Source of the DNA: Patiria pectinifera
Lineage: Eukaryota > Echinodermata > Asteroidea > Valvatida > Asterinidae
DNA: 64,000 bases
NCBI GenBank assembly: GCA_029964075.1
Contig: CM057130.1
Span: forward strand, 3,844,001 to 3,908,000
Direction: 5' to 3'
In this document: positions 35,547 through 47,588 of the stretch, piece by piece
How the letters are laid out: each line of letters begins with the position of its first letter
Position numbering within the stretch: position 1 is the first letter of the stretch
Notes under the pieces: model-generated
Database searches by the model: none
Told to the model about the DNA's origin: nothing
Seen by the model: the letters and a program-made list of their open reading frames with translations, nothing else
Translations under genes and position numbers: made by a program

Positions 35547-35899
35547 GGCACAATTGCACTCCGCAGTGGCACAATTGCAGAATACCCCGCCACTCAATCT
35601 AAGCCGGCGACGAGGTCACGGCTGATTGACCTCAATAAACCTTCTCAGCGCTACTTGTATGTACTCTGCGTCATGCTCCACTGCACTCCACTCCGTAACC
35701 GCGTAGCCGCCAACAGGGTAGTTGGTTTGGACTTATAATTTTTTCAGCAACTCCCATTCCTTTTGTGTTGCTTCGTTCTCAAAAAATGGACCCCCACTCA
35801 GTATCCGGTAGCTGGTGTTTCTTTTCCAGGGATTCCAACCTCGTAGCCAGTGATTTTAGGGGTGTATTTCCGAGTGGCGGGGTATTCTGCAATTACTCC
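35547..35899 (+). mobile_element. hAT-like MITE in right duplication copy only
   Basis: The inverted repeat AATTGCAGAATACCCCGCCA at about 35572 pairs with GAGTGGCGGGGTATTCTGCA near 35872-35891. GAGGCAGT flanks both sides (35539-35546, 35900-35907). The left duplication copy at about 2146-2165 reads through without it. Confidence 0.75.
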
Positions 35900-36721
35900 G
35901 AGGCAGTTTGGTTTACCAGTCTGTTTAAGTGTTTAGGTAATATACAACATTTGCTTTTGCAAATTGCATTTCAGAAGTGGATGGATGTCAGCTAGTATTT
36001 TATAGCAAATATCCCTACACTGAGCTGTTTAAAGTTTCGTGCTCATGCTGGAAAAACCAAGAATGTTCTTGCTGCCATGCTTTTCTTGATGTATGGTTCT
36101 ATGGCGTTTAACTTCAGACGAAATTATTTGAAATTTTTCTTGAAAGTGACAGTACACTTAATACAATGATTTCACAGGATGCTTGAGACTATTATTCACT
36201 TACAGTCAAGTAAGGTATTTCATAATGATTTGGTAGTTTTGTTTTGAGATGTTTGCAACTGTTGTATATTACCTTTAAGGTTGCTTTTCTAATAGCATGA
36301 TATGTTTTTTATTTGATTTTGTGATGTTTCTTTTTAAATTGATTTAATAATATCAAATTGAAGTCAAATTTCAAGCAAGTTTTATGATAATGCAAATGAA
36401 GCCTGTGTCACGCGTGAATCCAGTTTATGATGATCATGTGACAAGAAACTTACAAACTATGTTCTGTCATTCATTAGCACTTTTTAAAAAAAATGTTGGA
36501 GTATCGACTTCTAAGTTTTCCTTTTTCAAATTGGAAAATTGTAAAAGTGATGTATAATATGTAGTGATTACAAATATTTTATGATAAAATCATGTAGTTG
36601 ATGACAACAATAGGTAGTTGTTGATGCAAAAAAAAATACCTATAATTTTGGATGCAGATTTTGGTCCGAGCTCTTTTGGTTTTTTTGGTATGTTGTACAT
36701 TTTACCATCATCGGAATTTCT

Positions 36722-37012
36722 CAAACTGATCTGTGGTCCAATGGTTACAGTGTTTAATTCATGTGCCATGGTACGTGGGTTCGAACCCTGACAGGGACCA
36801 TGGTGCTTGCGTTCTTAGCCAAGACAATTGACTACAAATGCCTCTCTCCACCTAGGAGTATAAATGGGTACCTATGAAGGTAGAGACCAGAATGCGTTGA
36901 TCTTGAGCTGCTGTAGGAAACTGGTCTCATGGCCTGATGAACTGTGGTAATAATTGCGAAGCTCTTTGATAGTTTTGCTGTAACGCGCTATATATTTACC
37001 ACATGATTATTG
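36722..37012 (+). mobile_element. tRNA-derived SINE
   Basis: Box B GGTTCGAACCC at about 36779, then the same body as the SINE at 12021. It sits just upstream of the domain 17 exon; I see no equivalent upstream of domain 1. Confidence 0.75.
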
Positions 37013-37044
37013 TTATCTGTTTATTTGTTGTTTTTTCTTTTCAG

Positions 37045-37148
37045 TCCCCAATCCACCTGTGAATCCACACACTCCCTTGGGTTCTGCCATGCCTGTCTCT
37101 CTCTCCGTACGCTGGACCCGACCTAATGGTGATGTCACTGGATATAGG
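37045..37148 (+). CDS. FN3 domain 17 (type B), first half exon; paralogue of domain 1
   Basis: Acceptor tttcag ends at 37044 and donor gtaagc starts at 37149; 104 nt, phase 1 in and phase 0 out. It encodes 'VRWTRPNGDVTGYR'. It differs from 3156-3259 at three positions, one of which changes an amino acid (N to H). Confidence 0.86.
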
Positions 37149-37196
37149 GTAAGCCCTCAGTGTTGGTTGTCAATGTCAGGTTTGTTTTTGTTATCA

Positions 37197-38448
37197 ATCT
37201 TCATTGAAGTTTACCCATTGGTCAAGGCAACAGTGTTTTCACGAAGTGACAAAAACCTCAATATCAAGCAAAAAGATCATTCCGAGATAATCGCCTTTGA
37301 AGTTAACCATTTTTTTCAAAAAACCTTTTCGACTAGTTTTAGTTACCTTTTCGACTAGTTTTTAGTTATGGATTTAAAAAATTCTTGCATTGTCAAGTAA
37401 CGTATGCTTTGTTCTTTGCTAATTCAAAGTTGTTTTTTAGAAGTCTCTCTTAATTAAACTGTAATTCATTAATAAAGATCAATAAAAGTTTTGTTCACTT
37501 CGTGAAAACAGCAAAACACAGAGGCCTCACTATTTTGTCCCATTAAGTTGTACACACTCTTTGTCACTTCGTGAAAACATAAAACGTTCTAAGAAATTGT
37601 TACTTTTGCGCGTCTGACGTCACTGAAGTACACACACGTCTGTTCTTTATCAACATTGTTCAAGGCGTGCGCGTCCAATCCCGTCCAATCCCAACCTAAC
37701 GTGTGTAGAGAAATGCATTATTCCTCTGGCCCTGCTAACGAGGTAAGTTTGTGTCACTTCGTGAAAACAGAAAAACACAGATTTTAAGCATTTTGTCAAA
37801 TTTTTGTTTACGATAATTACAAAAGTAAACAATATTTTGCTTTGAAAGTCAGCCAAATTCTTCCTTTTGTCAAATGCAATAAATTTGCCGGCAAACATTG
37901 CGAAGGTACTGCCAAAAACTGCCCAGCTTCTTTCTCAATGTAGTGCCCGAAACTTGCCCAAGCATTCAGAAAGATCATGGATTCATCAGTGAAAAAAATG
38001 CAATGTAATACAAAGTAGTACATGTGCTAATCAATTACATTTTTGGACCAAAAAAGGAAAAGTGACCGAAGCAGGATTCCAGGCCGTTACCTGCAATACT
38101 TGCTGGTGATCTATTTGTTGTGCCTACCATCTATGTCTCAGTGGTCTCCCTATTGAAAATATATTTTGGGGGGGGGGGGTGGCGTAGGCATCAGTTAAAA
38201 AACCATGAATAAAGATATGCCATGTGGACAAGGATCATGCCCTAAATGTTGCAAAACAGCAGCAGATTACTCAGAGGAAACAGCAGATTACTCAGAGAGC
38301 ATACAGCTGTTCTGAATTTCTAATAATCGAAAAAGCCAGTAGAGGAAACTATTTATTGAACTCATTTGGTTGAACAAAGAAAATTAACAGAGGCAGTGTG
38401 CCTAGCCTCAGGAATACATTTTTATCTAGGCAGACATGAAACAACTAG
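37197..38448 (+). repeat. Insertion with TTCACGAAGTGA motifs
   Basis: Relative to the left copy, about 1.25 kb is extra here. GTTTTCACGAAGTGAC at about 37236 and GTCACTTCGTGAAAAC at about 37494, 37563 and 37752 are inverted and repeated. No coding sense is seen. Confidence 0.55.
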
Positions 38449-38477
38449 TGTTTCCCTTCAGAAGTCTTACTTCCCAT

Positions 38478-39613
38478 CAGTGTTGGAGCAAAGGCTTTGA
38501 CCCTCAAGGCCAAGGCCAAGGCCAAGGTCCTGTTTTATGAAATGCAGACCACTGATATAGAACTAATTATAGTCACATGAGTGACACATCATCACGTAAG
38601 GGCGGATCCAGAACACAATTTGGGGGGGGGGGCAAAGAAATTTCGGCCCCCCCCCAAAAAAAGTGGGTCAAAAAATTACGCCTTGGGCTTCAGGGCCCGC
38701 TTAAGGGCCCTGAAAAAAATTTGGATTCGAGATGCTCTGTGGTGCGATTTGAGGCAATTTCTGACCATTTTAACCGTTGTTTTTTGAGGAAAAGATGGTG
38801 GTGTACTCATTGCCTGCCTTTATCCCGACGTCACTTAAAAAGAAATGGTTTCGGTGGGTTTTTTTTGGGGGGGGGGGAGGGCATGGCCCCTTTTGGCCCC
38901 CCTGGATCCGCCCTTATGATCACGAATTGCTAGTTACGAAGAACAACATTTATTTAATTGCAATCAACATGCTCGCATAGGCCTACACCATTTTATGACT
39001 GCACTGTATATATTAAAGTATAAGTTCAGGTTTTCAATATGGTTTAACTAAACAAATTAATGATTTACTTCTATATTGACACTCAATTCTCCCAAGTGTA
39101 ACAAAAGGGGGATCCAAGAAACTGTAAACCCTTGGCTGGGCCAACATGGTCAGAAATATCAGCATTATCTAAAACAGATACATGCAAATCTTTAGCACTT
39201 ATCAGGGAGACATATACAACCAATCAGATTTATTCAATAGTTATATGCAATTAAAGTGATCATCTCATTAGCCCCACAAGTGTACGGAATATTTTTGCAG
39301 CAAATCTACTACAATGGTAACAAAATGTGATGCCACAAAAGTGGAAGTGTGCCCAACACACAAATCTATAGGGTGCTTCCCTCCTCCATGGTAATACGAT
39401 AAAAATGGTAACAGCAAAATTTTGAACAGAAAAATGCAAAAATCTATGGGCCTTGAAGAGCCTTGACTCAAAATTGCAAGGCCCTGAACCCTCAAGGCCA
39501 AGGCCAAGGCCAAGGCTTTTGCCCTCAAGCCTCGAGGCCAAGGCCAAGGCCCTAAAATCCAGCCTTAAGGCAGCCTTAAGGCCAAGGCCCAGCATCAAGG
39601 CACTACATCACTG
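38478..39613 (+). mobile_element. hAT-like element with CAAGGC arrays at both ends
   Basis: Ends CAGTGTTGGAGC and ...GTAGTGAT... (complement of TACATCACTG). Flanks CTTCCCAT (38470-38477) and CTTCCTAT (39614-39621) agree at 7 of 8. Subterminal (CAAGGC)n runs occur at both ends, and a complete MITE (38597-38916) is nested within. The left duplication copy has no insertion at this point. Confidence 0.72.
38597..38916 (+). mobile_element. GGGCGGATCCAG MITE, copy 3, with complete ends
   Basis: Ends TAAGGGCGGATCCAG and CTGGATCCGCCCTTA are perfect inverted repeats. Flanks TCATCACG (38589-38596) and TGATCACG (38917-38924) match at 7 of 8 bases, consistent with an 8-bp hAT-type target duplication. 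It is nested inside the element 38478-39613. Confidence 0.75.
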
Positions 39614-40135
39614 CTTCCTATGCATTTTGTAATGAGTAGGAAATGCAAGTTGTGTGCTATTTCAACACAAGGGGCATTAGGAATCATGTACAATAATATT
39701 GGCTGTGTTTTACCCTCCTCAGTCCAGCAAAATCTATCAAAACATTAAAGTGGATTTCACGTAGAGTATATCATTTGTCCTTTGTGCAAATTGTTTTCGT
39801 TTGAAGCAACACAAGTGCTTAAAATCTAAAGAAGGGTGCTTTACAGCTAAAACCTGATGTAGTTTTAGCTCAGTGAATGTTGTATATTCCGAGAAAACAA
39901 TATTCTAGGATTTCGATTTTAATTCAAAAGCTGCCGAGTCACGTTTTCAATTGCGCCAGAAATCGGCATCTGGGACACGTTTTCGTTTAGCCGATTGCAG
40001 CTGCACGATGCTGCACACTGAACCAGCAAATAATTGCAAACGTGTGCCTCATTTCAACGCTAGCACAAACCCATTCACGGCTTCACTGAATTAAAAACAA
40101 ACTACTAATGGAACATTCCAATAATGTGTCTTTAG

Positions 40136-43100
40136 CAATGTTGTAGTTGAGACCAGATAGTCTGAGACCGAGTCCGAGACCGAGACCTGAAGTTGCGAGA
40201 CCGAGACCAACCCCTTCAAGGAGGACCGAGACCGAGACCGAAATGGTCCGAAACCGAAACCAAGACCGAGACCGCGGATAATAAGTAACAATAATCTAAA
40301 TAAAAAACAAGACACTAATTACAGCTGAACAGTCTGTCCTTGAGATGATGATGTTGTTGGGGATGTGAAGGAAGTGATTGAAAGCTAGGAATCACTTGTA
40401 CCTGCTTAATTGTGTCATGCAAGTGCTCTTCATGTTTGCTTCATTATCATACCATAAATTACAACATGGCAACAGAATGTGTTATTGTCACAATCAATTA
40501 CAAAAATTGGAAACAACCTAATTTAAAGAAGAGCAAAACCTAATTTAATGAACTCCATATATTGTTGCCACTTTTTTTTTAAATACACGGTGAGTCAAAA
40601 AAAGCGGAACCCAAACCCCAAAAAATTATTTTTCATATTTGAAAAAATACATAGCACTAAAAATTATAATGACTGGAAAGCCAATTTCACAAGCTACTTT
40701 CAGATGAAAAAATTACTGAAATTGCTCAATCTGTTCGAAGAATATCACCATTTAAACACAATGACCCTAAAACCTATCTCGTCCAAAAATGCGATTTCAA
40801 GAATTGTCGTCACAGTTGTCTTCAAGCATCACCAGCAATAAAACCTCAGTTTAAAAGTTAACAATATTTAATAAATTCCTTTTGAAGGCCCGTCTATTAA
40901 AAAGGTGGATTTTATCAATCATATTGTTTGCCTAACCAGGGTTAATAAAGACATTATACAAATGTTGAATGCTTCGAGTTGTGTAATACAACTATTATCC
41001 TGAGGTGATCCATGGACATTCTATTTTCCCGAGGCGAAGCCGAGGGAAAATAGAATGCTCCATGGATCACCGAGGGAGGCTAGTTTTACTTCACCAAGAG
41101 ATAAAGCATTCAATATTTGTTTTATAACACTTCGCCCACAGATTCTGCTTGGTTTTAATATTTTAAATTATTTAAATCTGAACACAGTTGAAATAAACTT
41201 AAATTGCAATACAAAATTGGTGGAAAATGTATTTCTCTCTTCCAGACTATCCCTTTTGCGAAATGTTTGAAACCAACTCTGTGGCGCGCTCTCTTTGGAA
41301 CAAAACGCGCTACGCGCAACGCGCACACCAGCATGCATTTGCACACAAGTACCGCGCTGTGGAAATAGTACTTTGGTTGCTAATGGTATTGTACTTTTGG
41401 CCGTGCACAGAAAGATAGCAAAAAAATAGAAAGTATCATGTGACTCGCTCTCGGCCAATCAAGACACAGAATCTGCGGGTGAGGTGTTATAATATGTAGT
41501 AGTACTGTTCTTGACAGTTTATGAAATAAGTATTCTGTTTCATTTTCTTTGTTGTTCCAAACAGTCAAAACACCCAATAAATTGCTGTTTTTGGACGAGA
41601 CTAGCCTTGACCAAGGCTATCAGCTTGTTGCCATACGAGCTTGTTCCCGCGCCGCACACCGTGCGCGCCACGACACAATCACAAGTTGTACTATACCGTT
41701 AGCCCCAACGAACCTTGCGTGTGATTTGTGTGCATGTACTTACGCCCCACACACCCTTCCGCGAACAGCCGTACAGTAAGTCGAGGCGGAAGATAGCCTT
41801 GACGCAACTGTGTATGCTGAATATGATAATTAGTACGCGCTATGGTAAACAGTCTTCTCTCATTGGATAACGGCTGACAAAAAATGAATATTTATTAAAT
41901 TGCATAATACGACCAAAGGTTTATAAACCAGTCGGCCTGTGCTAACAATAATTATTGTAAAACACCCCCTTAAAATCTTAAATAATAGTAGAATAATATT
42001 TATAAAGTTACACATAGTTTGGGTCGAAAATGAAATGAAAAGGATGAAAAATTAGACCTTCAAAACACGGCAAACGGTACAAACCGATGTCACCGTGCAC
42101 AGAGGCTACGTTGGGGCCGTCCACTGTAGGCACTGGTCCGGCGGGCGCCATGCAGTGAGACACGCTGCGCTTTCACATTCAGCAGCCAAAAAAAGCGCTC
42201 ACACTATTAAGTATTTCTACCGCTGACTTTTGGGGGGTATTACTTCTAAGCTGTCAAGGGGATATGGGAAAAAATTATCTCTCCTTCAGCAAACTTATTC
42301 CGTAAGACTGATTTTAACTTGTATGAACAACTTATAAGTTATATGTCGTATGTACGACATGTAAGTTGATGTTAAAAGAGTGGTGTTATGTCATGGGAAC
42401 AGTCACGGTTGCGGGGCATTTGTGTTTGCACACCTGACTTGTTTTCACCTAAAAGTAGCTTATGAAATTGGCTGTCCAGTCATTATTATTTTTGGTGCTA
42501 CATATTTTTTCTTTAAATATGGAATATATTTTTGGGGGTTTGGGTTCCGCTTTTTTTGACTCACCCTGTATTAGTTAACTACTTTAAAGTGTAAATCTGA
42601 TGAAGAAACTCTAACTTTAGAGTATGACAATTTTTACTAATTTTTTGCAATGTTGAAACATGACAAAAGTAAAAAGTTAAAGGTGGATGTTTTATCAAGC
42701 CACCCTTTGGTTTCAGCTATGACTACTACAGGATATTTAAATACAACTTTAATTCTACATTGGGCCTCCTTGTAAACCTGATTTCAAACAAATTTGGAGC
42801 CCAAAAATATTGATTTATTATTGAAATTTCAGTCAAGGAATATAGACTTGTACATGTACACCCAAAAGTTGAGAGGTGGTAGCCAAATATGGATTCTTCT
42901 GACTGGGATTTTGCTTTTTGAGGAATAATGGGGTACTTCAAATGAGCAGCCAGACAATCGAGTCTCATCATACACTCTCATGGCAACAGTGAGTGGTAAC
43001 TGGTAAGAGTGTGTGAATTCATTGCTGGAAAATAAGGTAGAAAAATGTACTCTTTCTCCAAAATACTATCTCAAATTAAAGAGAAGATTGGGGTCAAAAA

Positions 43101-43417
43101 CGTCACTAATTTGGAACATCTCATTTATTTTAAAAATAAAAAAATGCTTACGTTAACGCCAACAGGGGTGGGCTAATAAACTATAAAATGGTTGGCCCTT
43201 ATTGCATGAATTGGTACATAAATACTTTGCTTTATGTGCGCGACTCAAATTTCGCCATTTTGGCTGGTCTCGACGACGCGAGACCAGTCAAAATATCGAG
43301 ACCAAAGGGAACCTAGACCAAGACCACACTGGCTCCAAAACCAAGACCCAGACTGAGACCAGCAAAAAGTGGTCTCGAGACCGAGCAGACCGAGACCGGT
43401 CTCGACCTAGAACACTG
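40136..43417 (+). mobile_element. hAT-like element with GAGACC arrays at both ends, 3.3 kb
   Basis: Ends CAATGTTGTAGTTGAGACC and (complement of right) CAGTGTTCTAGGTCGAGACC. A perfect 8-bp GTCTTTAG flanks both sides (40128-40135, 43418-43425). Subterminal GACCGAGACC runs occur inside both ends. The paralogous intron at about 3876-3886 shows the uninterrupted site. No transposase frame survives; the middle is a mariner-like insertion plus other debris. Confidence 0.82.
40586..42568 (+). mobile_element. TA-flanked TIR element nested in the hAT-like element
   Basis: Ends CACGGTGAGTCAAAAAAAGC and GCTTTTTTTGACTCACCCTG, with TA on both sides; the inverted arms extend about 130 bp ('aagccaatttcacaagctac' against 'tagcttatgaaattggct'). 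TA duplication suggests Tc1/mariner. Inside are another TIR pair (about 41128 and 41468), a palindrome (41020-41078) and the solo 3' end of the 145-bp element (42359-42440). Confidence 0.72.
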
Positions 43418-43679
43418 GTCTTTAGACACATCTTTAGAAATGACTTCCTTTTATTTTTTCCTTCAAAACGACAGCATAATTTCACAGGGAGTTAGGTGTC
43501 ATTACTGTTTTTAAACCTACTTGAGTATGCTTTTCAACAATGATTTTGACAGTTACTTTTTGGAAAGCTGAAAATGATATATTCTACCTTTATAGAAAGA
43601 GGTTTGATAATGAAATGACACAAACTTGTCAAAATAGAATCGTTCTATTTCTATTTTTTTTTTTGGTATGATCCATCAG

Positions 43680-43854
43680 GTCTCCTACTTTGCCGAGGGC
43701 AACTTGAAGCTCACATCAGAAATCATCAGCCAGACGAACTTTGACCTGACCCAGTTGTTTCCCAACACGGCCTACACCATTGAGGTCGTCACAGTGAGTG
43801 GGGTCGGCAACTCTGAGCGTGTCAGCGAACCGGCCTCTTACACCCAGTCAACAT
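43680..43854 (+). CDS. FN3 domain 17 (type B), second half exon; paralogue of domain 1
   Basis: Acceptor atcag ends at 43679 and donor gtaagc starts at 43855; 175 nt, phase 0 in and phase 1 out. It reads 'VSYFAEGNLKLTSEIISQTN' and ends 'YTQST'. It differs from 4125-4299 at 7 nt (T to N, D to E and S to P in protein). The intron between the two halves is 6.5 kb, against 0.87 kb in the domain 1 copy, because of insertions. Confidence 0.87.
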
Positions 43855-43919
43855 GTAAGCTTCTAGTGACAGTATAAATCGCAAAACAAGCCATCACAAG
43901 ACGTCATAAATCATTCACA

Positions 43920-44365
43920 ATTCAATCACTAGTCATCCTGTTGCAATTCAATCACAACTCCTCCTGCGGAATTCCATCACAAGTCATCCTGTCACAATTC
44001 AATATCACAAGTCATCCTGTCACAATTCAGGCACAAGTTATCCTGTCACAATTCAATATAACAAGTCATCCTGTCACAATTCAATCACAAGTCATCCTGT
44101 CACAATTCAATCACAAGTCATCCTGCGGAATTCAATCACAAGTCATCCTGTCACAATTCAATTGCAAGTCATCCTGTCACAATTCAATCACAAGTCATCT
44201 TGTCACAATTCAATCACAAGACATCCTGTCACAATTCAATTGCAAGACATCCTGTCACAATTCAATCACAAAACATCCTGTCACAATTCCATCACAAGTC
44301 ATCCTGTCACAATTCAATCACAAGTCATCCTGTCACAATTCAATCACAAATCATCCTGTCACAGA
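43920..44365 (+). repeat. Minisatellite, second array of the same family
   Basis: About 17 units of the same 26/28-bp repeat, less uniform than the first array (variants 'CTGCGGAATTC', 'AATTGCAAG'). It sits in the equivalent intron position after domain 17. Confidence 0.92.
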
Positions 44366-44639
44366 ATGCCTCCTAAATAAATGTAGTATTTTTGTTTTCA
44401 TAAGACTCCATTGGCGTTTGAGTGGGATTTTGTGAAACAAACTAGAATTAGTATTTGGACAAATTCGGCTTGTAGGTACAGTTTTTGGACAAATTTGGCT
44501 TGTAGGTCACCTGGACAAATTTGGCTTGTAGGTCACCTTGAATTTAAAAAAAGTGGCTTTTTCAAGACAATCGCGTGGGTGTGCACTGTAATGTGAATTC
44601 CCTCTTGCACACTTGCAAATTATCCTGGAAAAAACTTCT

Positions 44640-44860
44640 TCTGGAATACCATGGGGAGCATAGTGCTTGTGTTCTTAGGCAAGACACTTTACTACAATTG
44701 CCTCTCTCTGATGGGTACCTGTGAGGGTAGAGACCAGATTGTGCTGATCTTGAGCTGCTGCAGCAAGATGAACTCATAGCTTCGATGAGCAGGGATAATA
44801 TTAATAAGCACTTTAAGAATGTTGGTAAAAAGTGTTGTGTAAGCACCCCATTGTTATCAT
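44640..44860 (+). mobile_element. SINE, 5'-truncated
   Basis: Body only ('gcttgtgttcttaggcaaga', 'gatgggtacctgtgagggta', 'gatcttgagctgctgcagc'); the tRNA-like head is missing. Confidence 0.65.
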
Positions 44861-45230
44861 AATAAGGGAGTAAATGTGTCAAGTACATAATTATTCCCAT
44901 TCATAAAATTTCCAACGATTTTTTTCAACAATTTTACTTCATGCTTAGCAGATTTATGTGATGGGTGTACATGTAAGGGTACATGGGGAGATTTAGACAC
45001 ATTTTTAGACATCAATATTTTGAAAGTAAAACAAATATTAAAAAAATCTGATTTAAATTAAAAAAAAAATCTAATTTGAGGAGTTCCCCTAGTTAACTAG
45101 TAGTAATACAGCATGTGTCAATAAAAATGTAGCAGTCAATCCTTATATTAAAGATATTGGCACTCTCTTTTTGCAAAACGTATCTATACATGTCCAGTCT
45201 GAAGGTATAGTCAATATTATTACATAGTAA

Positions 45231-46213
45231 ATATAGGTTTTCCCGGACATAAATTCAATTTGGCGCAGATTTTGAGAACGACGTACATCCTGGTTTCATT
45301 TTCGCAAGAACTAGCATTCGATTTCATTTTGCGTCAATCAAATGAATGAATATGTGCACGACGTTTCATTTAAGGGATTACAAATACGTGATTAGGCTTA
45401 CGGTTTGACGTATGCGTTGCCGATTATTACGAATGTGCAATCCAATTCGCAGAAAATCGATTGTCTATTGTGACACAGGCTGAATTGAACATTCTTTTTC
45501 ATTTGTTACAATTTAAATTCGCATTTGCTGCATTCAGTTTAAATAAATTATACAGGCCTATACAAATCATGATACAACTTTGATTCATTAATTAATTATT
45601 CATTAATTAATCAATGTATGCCTTATAGATCATTAATGTGTTTGTTCTTATATACGCAAAGACCTATGTGAAATGTAGGCAAATGAAGGGTGAAAATTAT
45701 ATATGATATGACCAATATGAAATCACTCAAAATAATCTTGTAGCCATACTATTGAGACGGTAAAGGGACACATCACGTGTCATGCTACATGGGATCTGCA
45801 TGGGGACTTTTTGAATATTCAAAAATTCAAACATTCAATCAACCATTCCTCAACTGTTACTTTAACACATAAATGATTTCCAATGCTTGACCAGGCAGAC
45901 GTTAAATAACACTGCGAGGGAAATCGGCTGCACAATTAGCGAAAAAGATTGATGATCAATTAAAAGGAAAACAGGATTGCGGATGTGCCTTCGATTTCGG
46001 GCTAAAATGAAATGTCAATACACTAAATGCAGTGCACATTCGGGAAGTCGTACGCTGAATTTTTACGACTGAATGCACTTTCAAGGAAAAAGAATTATCA
46101 TTTGTTAAATAGAAACAGAGATTTGGAACGTTCATTCTATTTCGCACGAAAACGAATGCTTCTTTTACAAATTCGTGTACACATTGTCCGAAATTGTCCG
46201 GGAAAACCTATAT
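45231..46213 (+). mobile_element. TIR element with perfect 19-bp ends
   Basis: ATATAGGTTTTCCCGGACA at 45231-45249 is the exact complement of 46195-46213. Sub-terminal stretches also pair loosely (GCATTCGATTTCATTTTGCG near 45313). Interior is A/T-rich; no transposase seen. It sits in the intron before domain 18. Confidence 0.72.
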
Positions 46214-46224
46214 TATAACATGGA

Positions 46225-46330
46225 GCATTCGATTTGCCCTTGGCTTCACCTCGGGAAAAGTAGATTGCTTCATGGATCACCTCGAGAGGGTAGTTTTACT
46301 ACACCTCTCAAAGCAGTCAATATTTGTATA
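46225..46330 (+). repeat. Fragment of fold-back also present at 41000-41120
   Basis: 'catggatcacc', 'gtagttttact' and 'aatatttgt' match 41057-41120 closely. Only half of the palindrome is kept here. Confidence 0.5.
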
Positions 46331-46707
46331 CTCTGCACAGGAGTCTTTATCCCATCTCATTTGAACACCCCAGTCCCCAGTCCAGAGATGCAGCTATTTA
46401 AATGAAAGGACTTGAATTCCAAGTTGGGCCACTTTTCAGACTATCTGGTGCCTAATGAAAGACATTCACAAACCAAGAAGGTGGTGTAAACAATAAGAAA
46501 GTGGCCCAAGTGGGTAAAGAAACAATCTATCGTCTCATAGTAAACTGTTTACCCCCAAAAACATTTAGTTTCCTCCCCAAAAATGTTGTTTGATTGCTTG
46601 GTTGTTGTTTTGTTTAGACATGTTGTTTATCTTTACCGAGGGATAACATGTAAGTAAATGAAAGAGTTATGGGCACTTGTCACCACATTTTTGTTTCCAT
46701 CTTGCAG

Positions 46708-46959
46708 CTTCCTTGGGTGTAGAGATTCGTCGGTCCACATTCCTGGGTTTGACGTGGGAGAGCGTGGGCAGCGATATCCAGCAATATCAGCTGGAGTACA
46801 GTCCTAACGAGGGATCTCCACTGTCTCCCATCACGGAGGTCACCAACCGGCAGATATATATTGGGGCGTTGACTCCCGGCACAGAGTATACCTTTGACTT
46901 GTACGCCTCTGCCAACGGGATCCGAGGGGATCTGATCATCTCCCAAGTTGTGCAGACAT
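46708..46959 (+). CDS. FN3 domain 18 (type A) with RGD in FG loop
   Basis: Acceptor ttgcag ends at 46707 and donor gtgagt starts at 46960; 252 nt, phase 1-1. It reads 'VEIRRSTFLGLTWESVGSD', then 'LTPGTEYTFDLYASANGIRG' followed by D-L-I, ending 'VVQT'. The RGD sits between strands F and G, the position of the integrin-binding RGD of fibronectin FN3-10 and tenascin FN3-3. Binding is inference. The exon is tandemly duplicated as domain 20. Confidence 0.88.
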
Positions 46960-46994
46960 GTGAGTAGCTGTTTACCTATAGACTCTGTGCACGA

Positions 46995-47008
46995 CCAGTA
47001 GGTGGCGC
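46995..47008 (+). promoter_or_regulatory. CTCF-like motif, copy 1
   Basis: CCAGTAGGTGGCGC fits every position of the CTCF core consensus CCASYAGRKGGCRS. It lies 36 nt inside the intron after the RGD exon of domain 18. CTCF is present in most bilaterians. Occupancy here is unproven, and a 14-base motif can occur by chance. Confidence 0.35.
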
Positions 47009-47588
47009 ATTTTTACTCTTGAGCCCCATGTGAGAGGCATCACCATGTGCATTCAAATGCATTCAAATGTCCCTCCCAGTGGTCCCCCAACTCTCCCTTT
47101 GTAACCGTTGAGGGGGTATTTGTGCATAGAGTCAATAGACTTACCGGACGACCAAAATTAGAAGCTTTAACCCACAGATGGTATGCACCCATTGCTCAGG
47201 GAAACAGTACAGTAGTCATTCTGCTCCTTTTGTTTGTGAATACTCCACTCCTCATGAGTAATTTCATTCATTTAATCCACATTTATTTCCAGAATAAAAT
47301 TACTTTTGTAAAACATGTGACATGTAATAGATCAATACAAAATAATAAAAAGGAAATCAATAGAAGAGAACAAAAAACAAGATCGATATGTAAGAGTTGC
47401 TTTGCTTTATCAAATGGCAGTAATAGAGGCATGTTCGGAAGCCAGATTTTTAAAATGTTATGTAAAGAATGTCAGCACGTTCAAAGCTAACTTGAAACTG
47501 AGCAAAAAAAAGAAAGGCCCATTTTCTGCAAATCAAACAGTTTCTCAACCACATCTTTTTTCTTCTAATCTATCCAAATACAATCCAG

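Larger units (their letters stand above)
35505..44365 (+). repeat. Segmental duplication, right copy (domain 17 block), expanded by insertions
   Basis: Same order as 2110-5960 but more than twice as long. The excess is made of inserted elements: an hAT-like MITE (35547-35899), a SINE (about 36722-37012), about 1.25 kb at 37197-38448 and two hAT-like elements (38478-39613 and 40136-43417), each with further nested insertions. Confidence 0.8.
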
